Assembly: GCA_963580285.1 (NCBI GenBank)
Contig: OY757021.1
Location: 95,281,221-95,345,220, forward strand
DNA: 64,000 nucleotides
Direction of reading: 5' to 3'
From: Lucinisca nassula
Lineage: Eukaryota; Mollusca; Bivalvia; Lucinida; Lucinidae
The position numbers and the translations under genes are program-made. Shown one piece after another: positions 30,453-42,133 of this stretch. Under the pieces are notes generated by a model that saw nothing but the letters and a program-made list of their open reading frames with translations, was not told the origin of the DNA and searched no databases. Within the stretch, counting starts at the first letter, position 1. Each line of letters begins with the position of its first letter.

Positions 30453-30869
30453 GGCCTGTCTGTCCCAATACTTAGGATCATTACGGTATAGATACCCAAT
30501 CACAATTTTACCGTTTCAACCCTTGTGTTTTTGAAGTGGTCAACTTTCAGCTACGAATCTGGACACATTTAATCTTGTGAATAGGAATTTCCGTCAAAAA
30601 CACTAAACAGCATGGTAAACAGTATGTGTACAGTTCTAGATGAGGTGGATTCCCATGTGCCATCTAATTTATGCCAGCAGGTAAAGCTATTGTGTTTTTA
30701 TTCTCATGCTCGAGAGATCTGCAATTATTGCAGATCTCTCAGTATATGCCCTTGTCAATAAGTAAGTTGGAGCACATATATACTGACTGTTGTACAAGTT
30801 TGGGTTTGTGGAATGTAACCAAGGAACAATATGTGCTCCATATATTCTTACCTGGCAATATTAATAACC

Positions 30870-32072
30870 CTCAATGGCTCAAACTACCTGTCTCCAACAA
30901 ATTGTTATGGATGGTAATATTTGGCAGACCATAACCTCAAAAAATATCTATAGGCATAACTCTGGCAATAAATGGTGAACTGTAACCTTGAAATAATATG
31001 CACTGCTCCACAACATAGTCTAACTATGTATAAAGTTTCAGCTTCATCAGATGTAAAATGTGGGAGGCATTATCTGGAAACAAAATAGGTTTCGAAAAAT
31101 ATTTTAAAGGGGAATAACTCTGGTAGTATTTAGCAGACTGTAACCTCAAAATAATATGCACTGTTCCACATCATGGTCTTACTATGTGTACAGTTTCAGC
31201 TTCATCAGATGTAAAATGTAAGAAAAGTTATATGTTTAGAAAAATCTGTGAAAGGGGTATAACTCTGGTAATATTTGGCAGACTGTAAACTCAAAATAAT
31301 ATGCACTGTTCCATATCATGGTCTTACTGTATGTAAAGTTTCAACATCATCGGATCTAAAATGTAAGAGGAGTTATCCAGAAACAAAATGTTTACAGAAT
31401 TTTTCAAAGGGGCATAACTCTATTATTATTTGGTGGACCATAACCTCGAAACAATATGCCCTGCCCAACATCATGGTCTAATTATATATGAAGTTTCAGC
31501 TAAATCGGGTGTAAAATGTTCGAGGAGTCATCCGGAAACGAAAAGTTTATAAACAATTTCAAAGGTGCATAATTCTATTATAATTTGGTAGACCATACCC
31601 TCGAAACAATATGCACTGCCCCACATCATGGTCAAACTATTGATGAAGTTTCAACTTGAATGAATTTAAACTGTAGGAGGAGTTATCCGGAAACAAAAAG
31701 TTTACAAAAATTCAAAGGGGCTTAACTCTATTATTATTTGGTGGACCGTAACCTCGAAATAATATGCGCTGCCCCACATCATGGTCTAGCTATGTATGAA
31801 GTTTCAGCTTGATCGGATCTAAACTGTAGGAGGAGTTATCTGGAAACGAAAAGTTTACAAAAAAATTCAAAGGGACGTAACTCTATTATTATTTGGTGGA
31901 CCGTAACCTCGAAACAATATGCGCTGCCCCACATCATTGTCAAACTATGTATGAAGTTTCAGCTTGAACTGATCTAAACTGTAGGAGTTATCCGGAAACG
32001 AAAAGTTTTACAGATGGACGGACGGACGGACGCCGGGGGCATAACTTCAAACGACCGTTGTTTTCAAACGGG
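30870..32072. repeat. Tandem block, ~140-150 bp units, ending in (GGAC)n
   Basis: About eight units of 'GGCATAACTCTATTATTATTTGG-TGGACC', AACCTCGAAACAATATGC, CCCCACATCATGGTC and 'GTATGAAGTTTCAGC...TATCCGGAAACGAAAAG'. It ends in GATGGACGGACGGACGGACG and AAACGGGCGTATAAAAACAA. There is no ORF. Divergence falls toward the right end, which suggests recent expansion there. Confidence 0.8.
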
Positions 32073-32275
32073 CGTATAAAAACAATATACAGTGGAACTT
32101 CATTGGCCCAAACACTGATGGCTCGTTTACCGTGGCTGAGTCTCTAGTAACATTCTAGCAATGATTTAGACATTTTTATCAGTTTATCTTGAAAATGTTT
32201 ATTAAATGTACATTGTGCTCATTAGAATCGCCTCAATGAGGCCACACACCATATTCATAGTTTATAGAAGGTCTT

Positions 32276-32440
32276 TGAATGTTTGTTTGATCTGAGGTTT
32301 AACATCCCCAATAACACTATTTAGGTCATTTTTGAGATGTTGTTTCCAATATTGTGGGACTTTTATCCAAGATCGAGATGAAATGACCTCTTTATCCCTG
32401 CTGCTTAATGAAACCAATAGGGTTTATATGCATTAACAGT
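32276..32440 (-). repeat. SINE-A 3'-half copy
   Basis: Reverse-oriented tail TTTGTTTGATCTGAGGTTTA, ATCGAGATGAAATGACCTCT and AATGAAACCAATAGGGTTTA. The head is missing. Confidence 0.75.
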
Positions 32441-32444
32441 GAAG

Positions 32445-32893
32445 CTGGCCCCCAGCTCTTCAACTGATTTGTCTTTTTGGGTAGCTGGAAATCTTTCATT
32501 AAATGTTTGAATTTTGACCAGTTAGTTTTGTCGAAGAGGTGGATTTTCCTAGATTTTACTTTGTGAGCTATGGGCTTGACAGAACATTCAGCAATGACCA
32601 TGTCATGGTCAACTAGTCCAGGGTGGCAGGCCATTTTTTTATCAGGGTGGGGTTGGTTGTCAAGAAAAGGTCTGATATGTTCTTGTGTCTGGTTGGGTGG
32701 GTTGTCATCTGCACAAGATTAAAGTCATCAAGAACGTCCAAAAATATGTTGTAGGTTGATCTGAGTGCATTTTGCTTTAAGGGAAGGAGTATTATCAGTC
32801 CATTGCAGTTTTGGAAGATTGAAATCTCCAAGAACCCAGACACTGCCTTTTGTATTGGCCTTTTCTATTGCGTGTGCTAAAGTGACAAGTGAA
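32445..32893 (-). pseudogene. Non-LTR retrotransposon endonuclease (EEP/APE) fragment, frameshifted
   Basis: Three overlapping - strand frames give, in order, YSLVTLAHAIEKANTKGSVW, VLGDFNLPKLQW, LDVLDDFNLVQMTTHPTRHK, NISDLFLTTNPTLIKK and CHPGLVDHDMVIAECSVKP. The GDFN and DHDMV motifs are those of the exonuclease-endonuclease-phosphatase domain of non-LTR retrotransposons. Frame changes show decay. The fragment is cut by the + strand Gypsy-type element on its right and by SINE-A on its left. Confidence 0.75.
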
Positions 32894-32894
32894 T

Positions 32895-33386
32895 AAGAAA
32901 GCTTTCGACAGGATTCAACCACAACCAGGACTTAAACACACATCCGTTTCAGTGAGTGGTGCATGCACTGGATCGGAACTGAGGGTTGTTGGCGTTTCGG
33001 ATCTTAATTTAACATTGGGATCGACAAACATTCTGTGGCCAGTGTATATTTGCGACTATGTTAACATACCTTTGATATTAGGGGAAGACTTCTTCAGAAA
33101 TAATGTCATCATGGTCGATTTTTCAAATGATCGCTTGTTAGTGAAGGGTAAAACAATTGACTTGAGTTACAAACATATCCTAGAAGTTTGTAGAGTTTCT
33201 TTTTCTAGTCATACAAATATCCGTGCCAAATCTGAAACGAATGTTAGTTGCAAAGTTGCTGGCGGACTGTTAAAGGAAAGAACCTCAGGAATAGTTAAAG
33301 TAGAAGTAAAACAAAGATCAGGACAGTTTGAAACAAGATATGGGTTAGGAGTTATTTGTATTGGGGGCACTGATATGGAAAGGTAG
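32895..33386 (+). pseudogene. Gypsy-type protease C-terminal part and Pol linker
   Basis: The open frame includes LWPVYICDYVNIPLILGEDF and MVDFSNDRLLVKG, the flap and C-terminal part of a retropepsin-like fold with its 'ILG-DF' block. The catalytic D-T/S-G is absent because the 5' side is missing. It continues into a polar linker ending YGLGVICIGGTDMER and a stop. Confidence 0.6.
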
Positions 33387-33599
33387 CTCTTTGGGACCAT
33401 TATACCCTCTGCTGCCACATGGCTGATTCCAGTATTCCTTCGCATTGCTATTTTATCCAAATTGATAGTCAAACTTCTGTAAGAACAGCGAGCAGTAGTA
33501 ATGATTCACGTGTGTCAGACTATAAAGTTTTTCCTAAACTGTTTCCTATTAACAACCCGGATATACCAGAAAGTGAGAAAAACTTGATTTATGGTATTC

Positions 33600-34330
33600 T
33601 CAAAAACATGAATAGGTCATTTCACAGGACCAAATGATTTAGGAAACAGTTCATCCGTCAAACATAGAATAAACACTGGCAATGCTGAACCTAGAAAAGC
33701 AACAATGAGGCGAATGTCACCTGTGAAGCGCGATATAATTAGACATGAAGTGAACGATATGCTCAAAGCCGATGTAGTCGAAGAATCTAAATCAATCTGG
33801 TCTTCGGGAGTGGCCTTGGTCAATAAAAATGATGGGAGACGGATGTTCTGCGTGGACTACAGAGCCTTGAATGAAGTGACTAAAAAGACAGTTCTGCGTT
33901 CCCGAGGGCTGATGATATTTTGGAATCCTTGAGTGGCGCACGCTATTTGAGTCATTTCGACTTAGTCCATGGCTATTGACAGTTCGAAGTGGAGGAAACA
34001 GACAAGGAAAAAAACTGCTTTTACCACACCAGATGGTCATTACCAGTTTAAAGAGATGAACTTTGGTTTGACTGGGGTCCCTGCGACCTTTCAGAAGACA
34101 ATGGACGCGATTCTGAAGGGGTTATCATGGGTAGACTGAGTAGTGTATCTGGTATTCGCTAGTACATCAGAAGAACACAGACGTCGTTAAGAAGCCCTTC
34201 TAGATAGACTGGAAAAAAACAGTTTAAAAATCAAGCCTGAAAAATGTAAGATTGTGCCACAGAAACGGGAACTTCTAGGGCATGTAGTAACAAAAGCAGT
34301 TATTTCTGTTGACCCAAAGAAAATTAAGGT
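33600..34330 (+). pseudogene. Gypsy-type reverse transcriptase, inactivated
   Basis: RRMSPVKRDIIRHEVNDMLK, WSSGVALVNKNDGRRMFCVD and YRALNEVTKKT are followed, after a frame change, by [36 protein letters not shown] and [15 protein letters not shown]. At least two in-frame stops occur. The YxDD catalytic box is not recognisable where expected (the sequence reads VVYLVFAS), so the domain is dead. Confidence 0.75.
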
Positions 34331-34447
34331 AATCAATGAATGACCACCTTCGTCGAACGTCCATGAACTTCGATCATTCCTTCGACATGCTGGGTATCAC
34401 CAGACTTTTATTCCCAAATATGCGAGAGTAACGGCACCTTTAAGACA

Positions 34448-34810
34448 TTTAGAACAGAAAGGTAAAGAATATAAGTGAAGTAATGAGGCACAGAAGGCCT
34501 TTCAGAAAATAAAGGATGTGCTTATGTCGGCAGAGGATCTGGCATTTCCAAATTATGACTTACCTTTCATAATTGACACGGATGCTAGTGAAGAAGGAAT
34601 AACGGCAGTTATTTCACAAGTTCAAGAAGATGGAAATGAAAGATCTATAGCATACGCGACACGGGCACTAAGAGGAGCTCAGCGCACAACTTATACAGTA
34701 TATATGAAAGAAATGTTGGCATTGGCATGGGCTCTAGAGCACTTTGAATCGTACATCTATGGAAAAACATTCTTAGTAAAACGGACAATGCCACTTTATC
34801 ATGGCTGAAA
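34448..34810 (+). pseudogene. Gypsy-type RNase H domain
   Basis: LAFPNYDLPFIIDTDASEEG, 'ITAVISQVQEDGNERSIAYA', TYTVYMKEMLALAWALEHFE and SYIYGKTFLV. The first Asp (DTDAS) and the Glu (KEMLAL) are kept. Downstream reading shifts frame near ...VKRTMPLYHG, so the third Asp region is disrupted. Confidence 0.7.
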
Positions 34811-35339
34811 ACTACAAAGAATCTGCGAGGTCCAATAACTCGATGGTTGGAAAGAATTATGGAATTCATGCCTTTTGATATAGACAAGGAAAACACAGCA
34901 ACGCTGAAGGTCTCTCACGAAATTCCGTGGAAGTGTGACGAAGAGAAGGAGGAAGAGATTCCCCTCACTGACTACAGTAATTTTGTTTCAGCTGAAGAGC
35001 AATCAGCACCCAGGAATGTATTTGGAGTACAACAGTCAGAGGTTTACGGCAAAATAACTGGTCATTAGGGCCACCACAGGGTTGGTCTTTAAAGCAGACC
35101 GCGGATGCCCAAGAAAAAGAAAGTAATATCGCATCAGCAATTTTTTGGTAATTAAGGCGTAACTATACCAAATTTAGTGGATAGTCAAATAGATAATTTA
35201 AAGGATAGTCAAAGCCCCCACCCCCAACATCAATGGACGGTGCCGATCGCGAACTCTGGTCAATATGGTCACAGCTTAAGAGACTCAGGGTTATAGATGG
35301 TGTATTGTACAGAGTGTGGTACGACAATGGGGGTTAAAG

Positions 35340-35760
35340 GCTGCAGTTGTGGCTCCCAAGAAGTCTCATTAAACCAGTCCCGCATCGTCTACATAACTAC
35401 TCTGGCCATCTTGGTGGTTTGAAAACAATTGAGAAAGTAAGAGCACGGTTTCACGGTTTTGGATTGAGGAATGATATTGAATTGTTTATTCAGCAATGTG
35501 TAGTATGTCAAAGAGTGAAGATCCAATCCGTCATAATAAAGGAGAATTGAGAAGCATAAATAGTGGCTATCCCCTTGAAAGATAGGCATAGACTTTGTTG
35601 GGCCACTACCGAAAACAGGGCAAGGAAATTCATATATAGTGGTGATGATCGACTACTTCACTAATTTTCCATTTGCATAATTATGCTTTAAGAGAGAGAT
35701 TTCAGCTAAAACAGTAGCTAATGTTTTCATGGACCAGGTGGTTTGCTAATTTGGAGTGCC
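35340..35760 (+). pseudogene. Gypsy-type integrase, zinc-binding and catalytic start
   Basis: 'PHRLHNYSGHLGGLKTIEKV' and 'LFIQQCVVCQRVK' form the H-H-C-C zinc-binding domain. After a stop, DFVGPLPKTGQGNSYIVVMI DYFTN-type sequence marks the first catalytic Asp region. Several stops follow. Confidence 0.7.
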
Positions 35761-35929
35761 AGCATCATCACGCAGTGACTAGGGGTCAAACTTTGAAAGT
35801 AACGTTTTCAACTCATTGTGTTCATTGGTAAATATGGCTAAGACAAGAAAATCTCTGAAAAAAAAAGTTATCTGCATGAAATGAATGATGGAAGTAAGGA
35901 TGGGGTTAACCAAAATGGTTCTATAAAAT

Positions 35930-36810
35930 TTAATGGGAATGTGAATGCAGAGGGTCCTGGTGGAATTAATCAAAATAATGGTCCACAAAGCGCATGAGAA
36001 GTTAGTGATTCTGAGGAGCTACTACAGACAGAAATCCACTTGCCTGTCCAACCTACGAGAGCCCATTGACCTCGCACGAGGATTAATCCCAGTAATTATC
36101 AGAATCAGAATTGTTACTGGTGACACGTCAAATGACATTCATACACCAGGAATTGGGAGAAACAAGAGTGGATACCCAGTCTGCGAAAGCCCAGCGGCCT
36201 CGCATGGAGAGTAATTCAAGTGATACAAGACAAATGAGAGCCCACATGCCTCATGTCGCAGAAAGGCAGAATAGGGACGCTGCCAATCATCAGGCTGAAT
36301 TTAATACGCACGATGGGAGTGTTGGGCAAGTAGGTGAAGAGGATGAAGTTGCAAACCAAGTTGAAGTGCCGTGTGTAGGTATTCTAAATCGGGTTAATGT
36401 TTCTGAAGATGAGGAAGTTAGAGCCCAACGGCCTCACTTGTGACCTACAGCTCAGGCAAAGGATGAATCAAACAATGTGAGAGCCCATCGGCCTCACGCT
36501 TCAGGGTCGCATGAGGGGGACATAGAAAGCGAAGTAGATGGTTTTAGAGAAGTTGAACAGGTGCCAGGAAATGTAGTGTCAGGTGATGAAGCTCGTTGGA
36601 TACAGAACGAAATAGTGGAAGATGGACCCATACAGCCGCAGAATGGGTTAACTGGCGAAGCCAAACGGCCGCCAGATGATCTTTAGGGTCAAGAAACTGC
36701 TGAGCTGGGAGCCCACAGGCCCCAAACTGAAGATGCCATGCCGAGGTGATCATCCAAGCCAGTGAAGAAGCCTGGATATTTAAGGGACTATGTTACAGAA
36801 ATTAATGACT
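35930..36810 (+). pseudogene. Gypsy-type C-terminal tail with repeated RA(H/Q)RPH motif
   Basis: Partly open frames with the recurring peptides MRAHMPHVAE, VRAQRPHL and MRAHRPHASG, plus related AKRPPD and SPAASHGE. The DNA repeats AGAGCCCA(T/A)CGGCCTCAC about six times between 36050 and 36720. The end PGYLRDYVTEINDL and stop is typical of Gypsy Pol C-termini. Confidence 0.5.
36101..36151 (+). repeat. 50-bp segment shared with the hAT-like insert
   Basis: CAGAATCAGAATTGTTACTG and GTGACACGTCAAATGACATT then CATACACCAGGA occur nearly identically at about 50031-50081, inside the hAT-like element at 49000-51360. Confidence 0.8.
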
Positions 36811-36990
36811 TGTGATTAAATGATTGCCAGTCATATAGATGACAGAGCTATCTGTTTTAATGTCAGTTTGAACATGTTTAATTTTGTTCAGCGTCGTGTT
36901 ATTAAAAGGGAGTGGGAAAGTGTAATGTAGATATGTTAAGTTTTGAAAATAAAAATGAGGGAGACAGGGCGTGTCAGGAGTACTGGCGAG

Positions 36991-37296
36991 CATCGTAGCA
37001 CCAAACTTTACCCCGCAGGTTGGTGAGGGGGCAAGCTCCCCTGGAATTTTTTTCAGGAAAGGTTAGAAAATGTTGCAGTCTTGAGGGCTTTTTGAACTCT
37101 TTTTTTTTTCTTTAGACTCCTGTTCATGGATAAATATCCGATAAATGTTTTAAAAATCATTTTCTTGCGAACACCTAGCGATACCAGTGCCCCCCCCCCC
37201 CCCCCCTCGACTTTGGCAGTGCCCCAACACCAGTTCACAGATCACATAATACAACAGCACAGGGATATCTTATCTTTTATGCTCTGTCCAGCAAAC
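36991..37296. other. No gene; poly-C tract
   Basis: It contains a poly-C run at about 37190-37206 and AT-rich flank. Nothing else is recognised. Confidence 0.5.
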
Positions 37297-37356
<60 letters not shown>

Positions 37357-37496
37357 CAGGCCCTATTTACATTTATGTTTCAATCGGACATTTTCATTTT
37401 TATTGACAGTTGGCCATGAAAACAAAAATGAAAATATCAGTGTAAAAATAGACATCAGACAAGCCGACCTCTCATGTATGGATAGACAGATGTTAC

Positions 37497-37560
<64 letters not shown>
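37297..37560. repeat. Two (GATA)n microsatellites
   Basis: Uninterrupted AGAT arrays at 37297-37356 and 37497-37560 are separated by about 140 bp of unrelated sequence. (AGAT)n is also the 3' tail of CR1-like elements here (52275-52290 and the related repeat at 40625-40640), which may have seeded them. Confidence 0.95.
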
Positions 37561-37974
37561 GTTACAGTAATATCTGGAGAGCTGTTAGAACACTTTTAGA
37601 TTCATTATTAAATTCTTACTTTAAAAAAATAAATATTACAAATGTATAGCCGCAAAAACCCATGACTTTGCTTACTCGCCAGTAAATACTTACTTGCAGT
37701 TCATCTGAAAGGGATAAAGAAGTTGTTCCAAACGTATCCTCATGCTTAAATCAGCATATAAACCTCCAATTGTACAGAAAAAAAAGAAAATTGAAAAAGG
37801 AATGCAGGAAATTAAAAGGTGTGATTTAATTTCATTTTCCATTTGAATTAAACACACTAATAACGTAAGAAACAACTGTTTTCATTGGTTAATGCCCATC
37901 TGCATGCATTTTCAAATTATATTTATCTCCGATAATGCAAAGGAGTGCATTAAATATAAGGCTGCGTCTCCTGA

Positions 37975-38700
37975 CAACCAGTTATGTAAAATGATCCTGA
38001 CAACTGGTAACCGGTTGTCAGGAGCATTTTTGCTGTCAAAAATGCTCCTGACAACCAGCAATATTTTTCCAATAAAAGCCTGTTATATTAGCATTATTAT
38101 CGTTACTTAACCCAGTAAAGTAACCCCAGTATTTTAAGTTTCTTGAAACATGTTTCATATTTTTTGTCTTCTTTGGTATTTTAACGTAACTACTGGATTG
38201 AAAATAAAAGAGATAAAACATATAGTATTTACAGAATTTAATGTTTCATTTATTACTGAAAATAAATACCAAATAAATATAGGAACAATTTTATTTGAGT
38301 GCTATGGAAAAAAAAACATGTCATAAGTTCCCTTTTAGAGAAGAAATTAGAAAAATTATCAAATTATCAGATTATCTGCATTATCTACATGTAAGGGAGA
38401 ATAATCATTGCACACTTTAATTGCAATTACAAAAATAATAGGCAAGAATTTGATGGATTCAATTCTTGGAATTTATTCCAAAAATAACAAAAAATCTGAA
38501 TAAAAATTATATAAATTATGTTTGTTTGAATACTAAAAAATAACAAAAAAAGCATTCAACATGTATCAAGAACCATGAAATACTAAAAACTTGTAAAAAG
38601 GTAACTAAAATGATACTAATATCATAGTTTTTGTTTTTTATTGGAAAAATATTGCTGGTTGTCAGGAGCATTTTTGATAGCAAAAATGCTCCTGACACTC
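37975..38700. mobile_element. Foldback element with AATGCTCCTGACAACCAG ends
   Basis: Near 38010-38060, GGTTGTCAGGAGCATTTTT and AAAAATGCTCCTGACAACC form a hairpin. The same hairpin, plus GCAATATTTTTCCAATAAAA, recurs in reverse at 38635-38700. The two ends therefore form inverted repeats around about 570 bp of AT-rich interior without ORFs. Confidence 0.65.
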
Positions 38701-38731
38701 TTCCTAAATATTATCAGTTTTACAGTATTCT

Positions 38732-39122
38732 GATGTTGCACTGATGAGTTAGGAGGCCTTCATGCGGACTGAACAAATTCTTTGTCTGAATCGCGACAGA
38801 AGTAAGGGCGAGGATTGTGGCCACGTAAAATCGATTTAAGCCCCCCAGTGGAAATCTTCCACTGACCGTTCCAAGGCGGCTCTTCTGTGGCGATTTATTT
38901 ATGTTGTTGTTTGTTGCTTACTGTGTGTATCACTTGTGTCTTTTAATTTTGGATGGCAATATGGCCATTTTGTGGGAAAGTAACTGTCCTTATGGCCTTC
39001 CTTTGTTTAGGTTCCCATTATGGTCTGGTCGCTTAATGTTTGTATTTCTTTCCCTATGGTGTCTTTTATGGGTGGAGTAAGTTAATTGTATCAATTCCTG
39101 ATCTTTGTTTTACTTCTACTTT
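38732..39122 (+). repeat. Retrotransposon 3' UTR family U, full copy
   Basis: About 390 bp from TGATGTTGCACTGATGAGTT to GATCTTTGTTTTACTTCTAC, nearly identical to 13044-13434. No coding sequence is attached, so this is a strongly 5'-truncated copy. Confidence 0.8.
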
Positions 39123-40420
39123 ACTTTCGGATTAATTCGGAATTTTTGGTTTGATTTCATGAAAATACCAGCACAATTTTTTAAAAAGTTTGACCCAAAA
39201 GGGAGATTTTCATTTTTCCATGACTTTTCTTCTGAAATTCATGAGGCGTGAGAAAAGATACTTTTCACGGGAGTCTTCCGCGATTTTCTGGAGACTTAAC
39301 ATGTCTGGTAATGTGATCCCGGCTTTTATCAGCCCAAAAATGGTCCTTTGTGGACGGCTAATCGAGCACACACTGAAGAGTATCGTCTCCTTTAACGCAG
39401 CCGAATGTTACGCGCTCTCCTAAGAAAGTCTACAAACTGTCGCTATAAAAAGCGTTATAAAAATACCCACCATCATACCAAAATGTAGTCAATGTGCTTT
39501 AATTAATGAACAGAAATATTTTTAAAGCATATATATTTTGGATATGAGGTTTCTCTATGGAATGAATCGACGTTATTCTTAAGATTTTGCATTAACACGC
39601 AACGTCCAGCAGTTTTTTTAGTGAGTTCTCTCCATCTTAGGATCGTTAAGGCAAATTTATTGTGCAGGGACTGATTGAAGAAAAAATTGTATAACTCACT
39701 ATCGGAGTTTCCTTTATTTTGGTGCCAATCCATAATCGGGATAAACCACAGCAACATATTTTCCATCCAAATTTATGCGAAAAAGAAGCTGTTTAATGCC
39801 CAAAATCGTTTGTGGCAAACAGTTTTGACAGAATGACAATTTGACAACTCTAATTACAGAAAACGGTTTGTGCCTCATCAACGGTAGATAATGGAACGGG
39901 AAGGGTTTGCCCATCAGATAAATGAGTCTGAACTTTGACCTTGTGTGACGTAGACTTTGATGTGTTCATATGAAGAAAGTCAGAGAGCACAGCCCGGACT
40001 TATTTTCCGTCACAAAAATAATCTTTTGCACCGGCTAATTTTATTTGCACTGGGCCGCTAATTATCTCCGATTGCCCGTACCAAAAACTTGATAAAAACT
40101 GCTTGAAATGGCTTACCTACATAAACTCAAACTGTACTGACAGCTGACAATCCTCATAGGAGCTCCTGTGTACAGTCTGCGCCACTTTTTTTTTCTTTTT
40201 TTGTTTACATCGACACCGGGTACGACGATAACCCGAACCCAATAAACTCCGGTATCAGGGATGAAACACACCTTCCGATCCCGATCCGAATCCCCGCTCT
40301 AGAATTTTATTTTGCTCCTAATTCAGTCATGTACGAAGTTGTTTTAAACAATTTTCGCGCTTATTTTTATCAATTTATGTATTTTTTATTCTTATTTAGG
40401 TATATTTTGGCCGGAAATAT
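39123..40420. other. No gene recognised
   Basis: The short open frames on both strands have no recognisable motif. It is upstream of METTL15 and could hold its unlocated first exon and promoter, but no signal was specific enough to place them. Confidence 0.4.
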
Positions 40421-40759
40421 TTGATGAATGTCATAAAGTGCACCGTCCTTCGGATCGGGACGTTAACTGGAGGCCCCCCTGTGCAGGGGGAACCATCCCC
40501 TGTGCAGGTTAAAGATCCCTACCGTAATTACATGATTACTGTGTAGGCTTTCATCCTGCAAAACCTGGAGTGTATGTAATATACACATGCGGTAATGGTC
40601 AAATGTGACCGACGCAGTATCAGAAGATAGATAGATAGATAGGCAGGCTTTCAAATCCTATATTCACAATATACACCTGCGGTAATGGTCAAATGTGACC
40701 GACGCAGTATCAGAAGATAGATAGATAGATAGGCAGGCTTTCAAATCCTATATTCACAG
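40421..40759 (+). repeat. Repeat R (CR1-like 3' end) with 90-bp tandem duplication
   Basis: GAATGTCATAAAGTGCACCG, GGGACGTTAACTGGAGGCCC, CTGTGCAGGTTAAAGATCCC and 'GTAATGGTCAAATGTGACCG' then (AGAT)n. The last ~90 bp (starts 40581 and 40671) is tandemly duplicated almost without change. A reverse copy of R surrounds the SINE-A at 58571. Confidence 0.75.
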
Positions 40760-41142
40760 AGGGATTGAAACCTTTATTCCCCATAAGAAACTAGGCACAA
40801 AAAGAAGTCTACAATGTGTAACACAGGAAATTAGACGGCTGATACGAAAAAGAGATAAGCTTTTCCAAAAACAGAAGTCAGGTAATAATTGGGATAGGCA
40901 ACACTTCAAAAAAGTAAAGCACCTAGTGCAAAGTAAACTGAAGTCTGCATAGGAAGTTTTAGGGATTTCGTTTATGACGTCATTCTCGCGCATGCGCAAA
41001 GCACTGGCCGTCAATTGTAACAGCCATCGCTATTCAAATGTATTGGCGGAACTTAAAATGCTAACAATATTCAACAATTTTGAAATAATGCCTCGGGGAG
41101 AAAAAAAAATGATATTTTGCTTTTATTACTGAAATTCATTTA

Positions 41143-41990
41143 TCATAGACATAGACATAGAATATTTATTTTTTGTCGATTATTTGTAACACTATAACAT
41201 AAGCCCTGTAGGGCTTTTACTTCGACAAACCTACGTAAAGCAACAGTTAAATTATGAAACATATATCACAACATGCAACAGTAAGAAGAAACATATATCA
41301 CAGCATGCAACATAGAACATATACCATATGAGTATCTAAGAACTAGGGGCATATCGCAGCACTAGATATATTCTTATGTAATTCAGATTAAACTTCGGTT
41401 TAAATTTATATAATTGTTAAAAAAAATAACAATATAAACGAAAATAAAATACTATTTGGAAAACTTTAAGAAAAAACATACTTCAGGCAGGGCTAGAGAA
41501 AGACTTCTAAAAGCATCGACCCAAAGATTCAACCTTTGCGCGAAAAAACGAAAATTCAACAAGAGAGGCATGATAAGACTCGTGCTTACCAGGTCTTGAT
41601 GAAATAAGTTAAAACAAAGGAAGTAAAAGGGTTAAAACAAGGAAATGCTTAAAATAAATAAAAAAGAACACGAAGGACACTTACATATGACGCCGTCCCA
41701 GGCGTGGAGCAGCCTCCTGAACTGCGAGTAGGACTCAGCCTTTCTCAGGTCGTTCGGGAGACAGTTCCATATACGGGCGGCTTCATAACGAAATGACCTT
41801 AGCCCATACCTAGTGCTTTTCACTTGTGGAATGGTGGCTTGATTTTCTTTCCTGAAATTATATGAAGAATTATGTAACGTAATGAGGTCTTTAATATATA
41901 CAGGAGACATATAATTAACAATTTTGAATACCCCAGAAGCCATTTGTTTCATCCGCCTTATATGCAAGGGGCTAGTATGTGTAGAGTACA
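41143..41990 (-). pseudogene. CR1/L2-like retrotransposon C-terminus and 3' UTR
   Basis: The - strand frame carries MKQMASGVFKIVNYMSPVYI, STRYGLRSFRYEAARIWNCL, PNDLRKAESYSQFRRLLHAW and a terminal CKCPSCSF cysteine cluster, the usual end of CR1/L2-type Pol proteins. The 3' UTR runs to a TCTATG-type short repeat tail at about 41143. The rest of the element is missing (5' truncation). Confidence 0.8.
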
Positions 41991-42133
41991 GGAGATCCTG
42001 GCTCCGTTTATAATTGACGAAAATCTCTTCATGAATGACTCATGCTTCACGAAAGCTTACTTACAAAATACGTTTTAAGTAACTTTTCGTATTACTCATT
42101 AGTATATCCCAAGGTCTTGACTTGATAGATTTT

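Larger units (their letters stand above)
32894..36990 (+). mobile_element. Decayed Ty3/Gypsy-type LTR retrotransposon, 5'-truncated
   Basis: Domains follow in the Ty3/Gypsy order: aspartic-protease C-part, reverse transcriptase, RNase H, then integrase. The reading is broken by stops and frameshifts in every domain. No 5' LTR or gag is present. At the 3' end, a purine run (AAAAGGGAGTGGGAAAG, about 36904-36920) followed by TGTAATGTAG could be a polypurine tract and the first bases of a 3' LTR, but no second LTR exists to confirm it. The element is an inert fossil. Confidence 0.75.

Noticed and set aside
37297..37560. CRISPR-like regular repeats
   Set aside because: These are plain AGAT microsatellites without spacers; no CRISPR architecture exists in the window.
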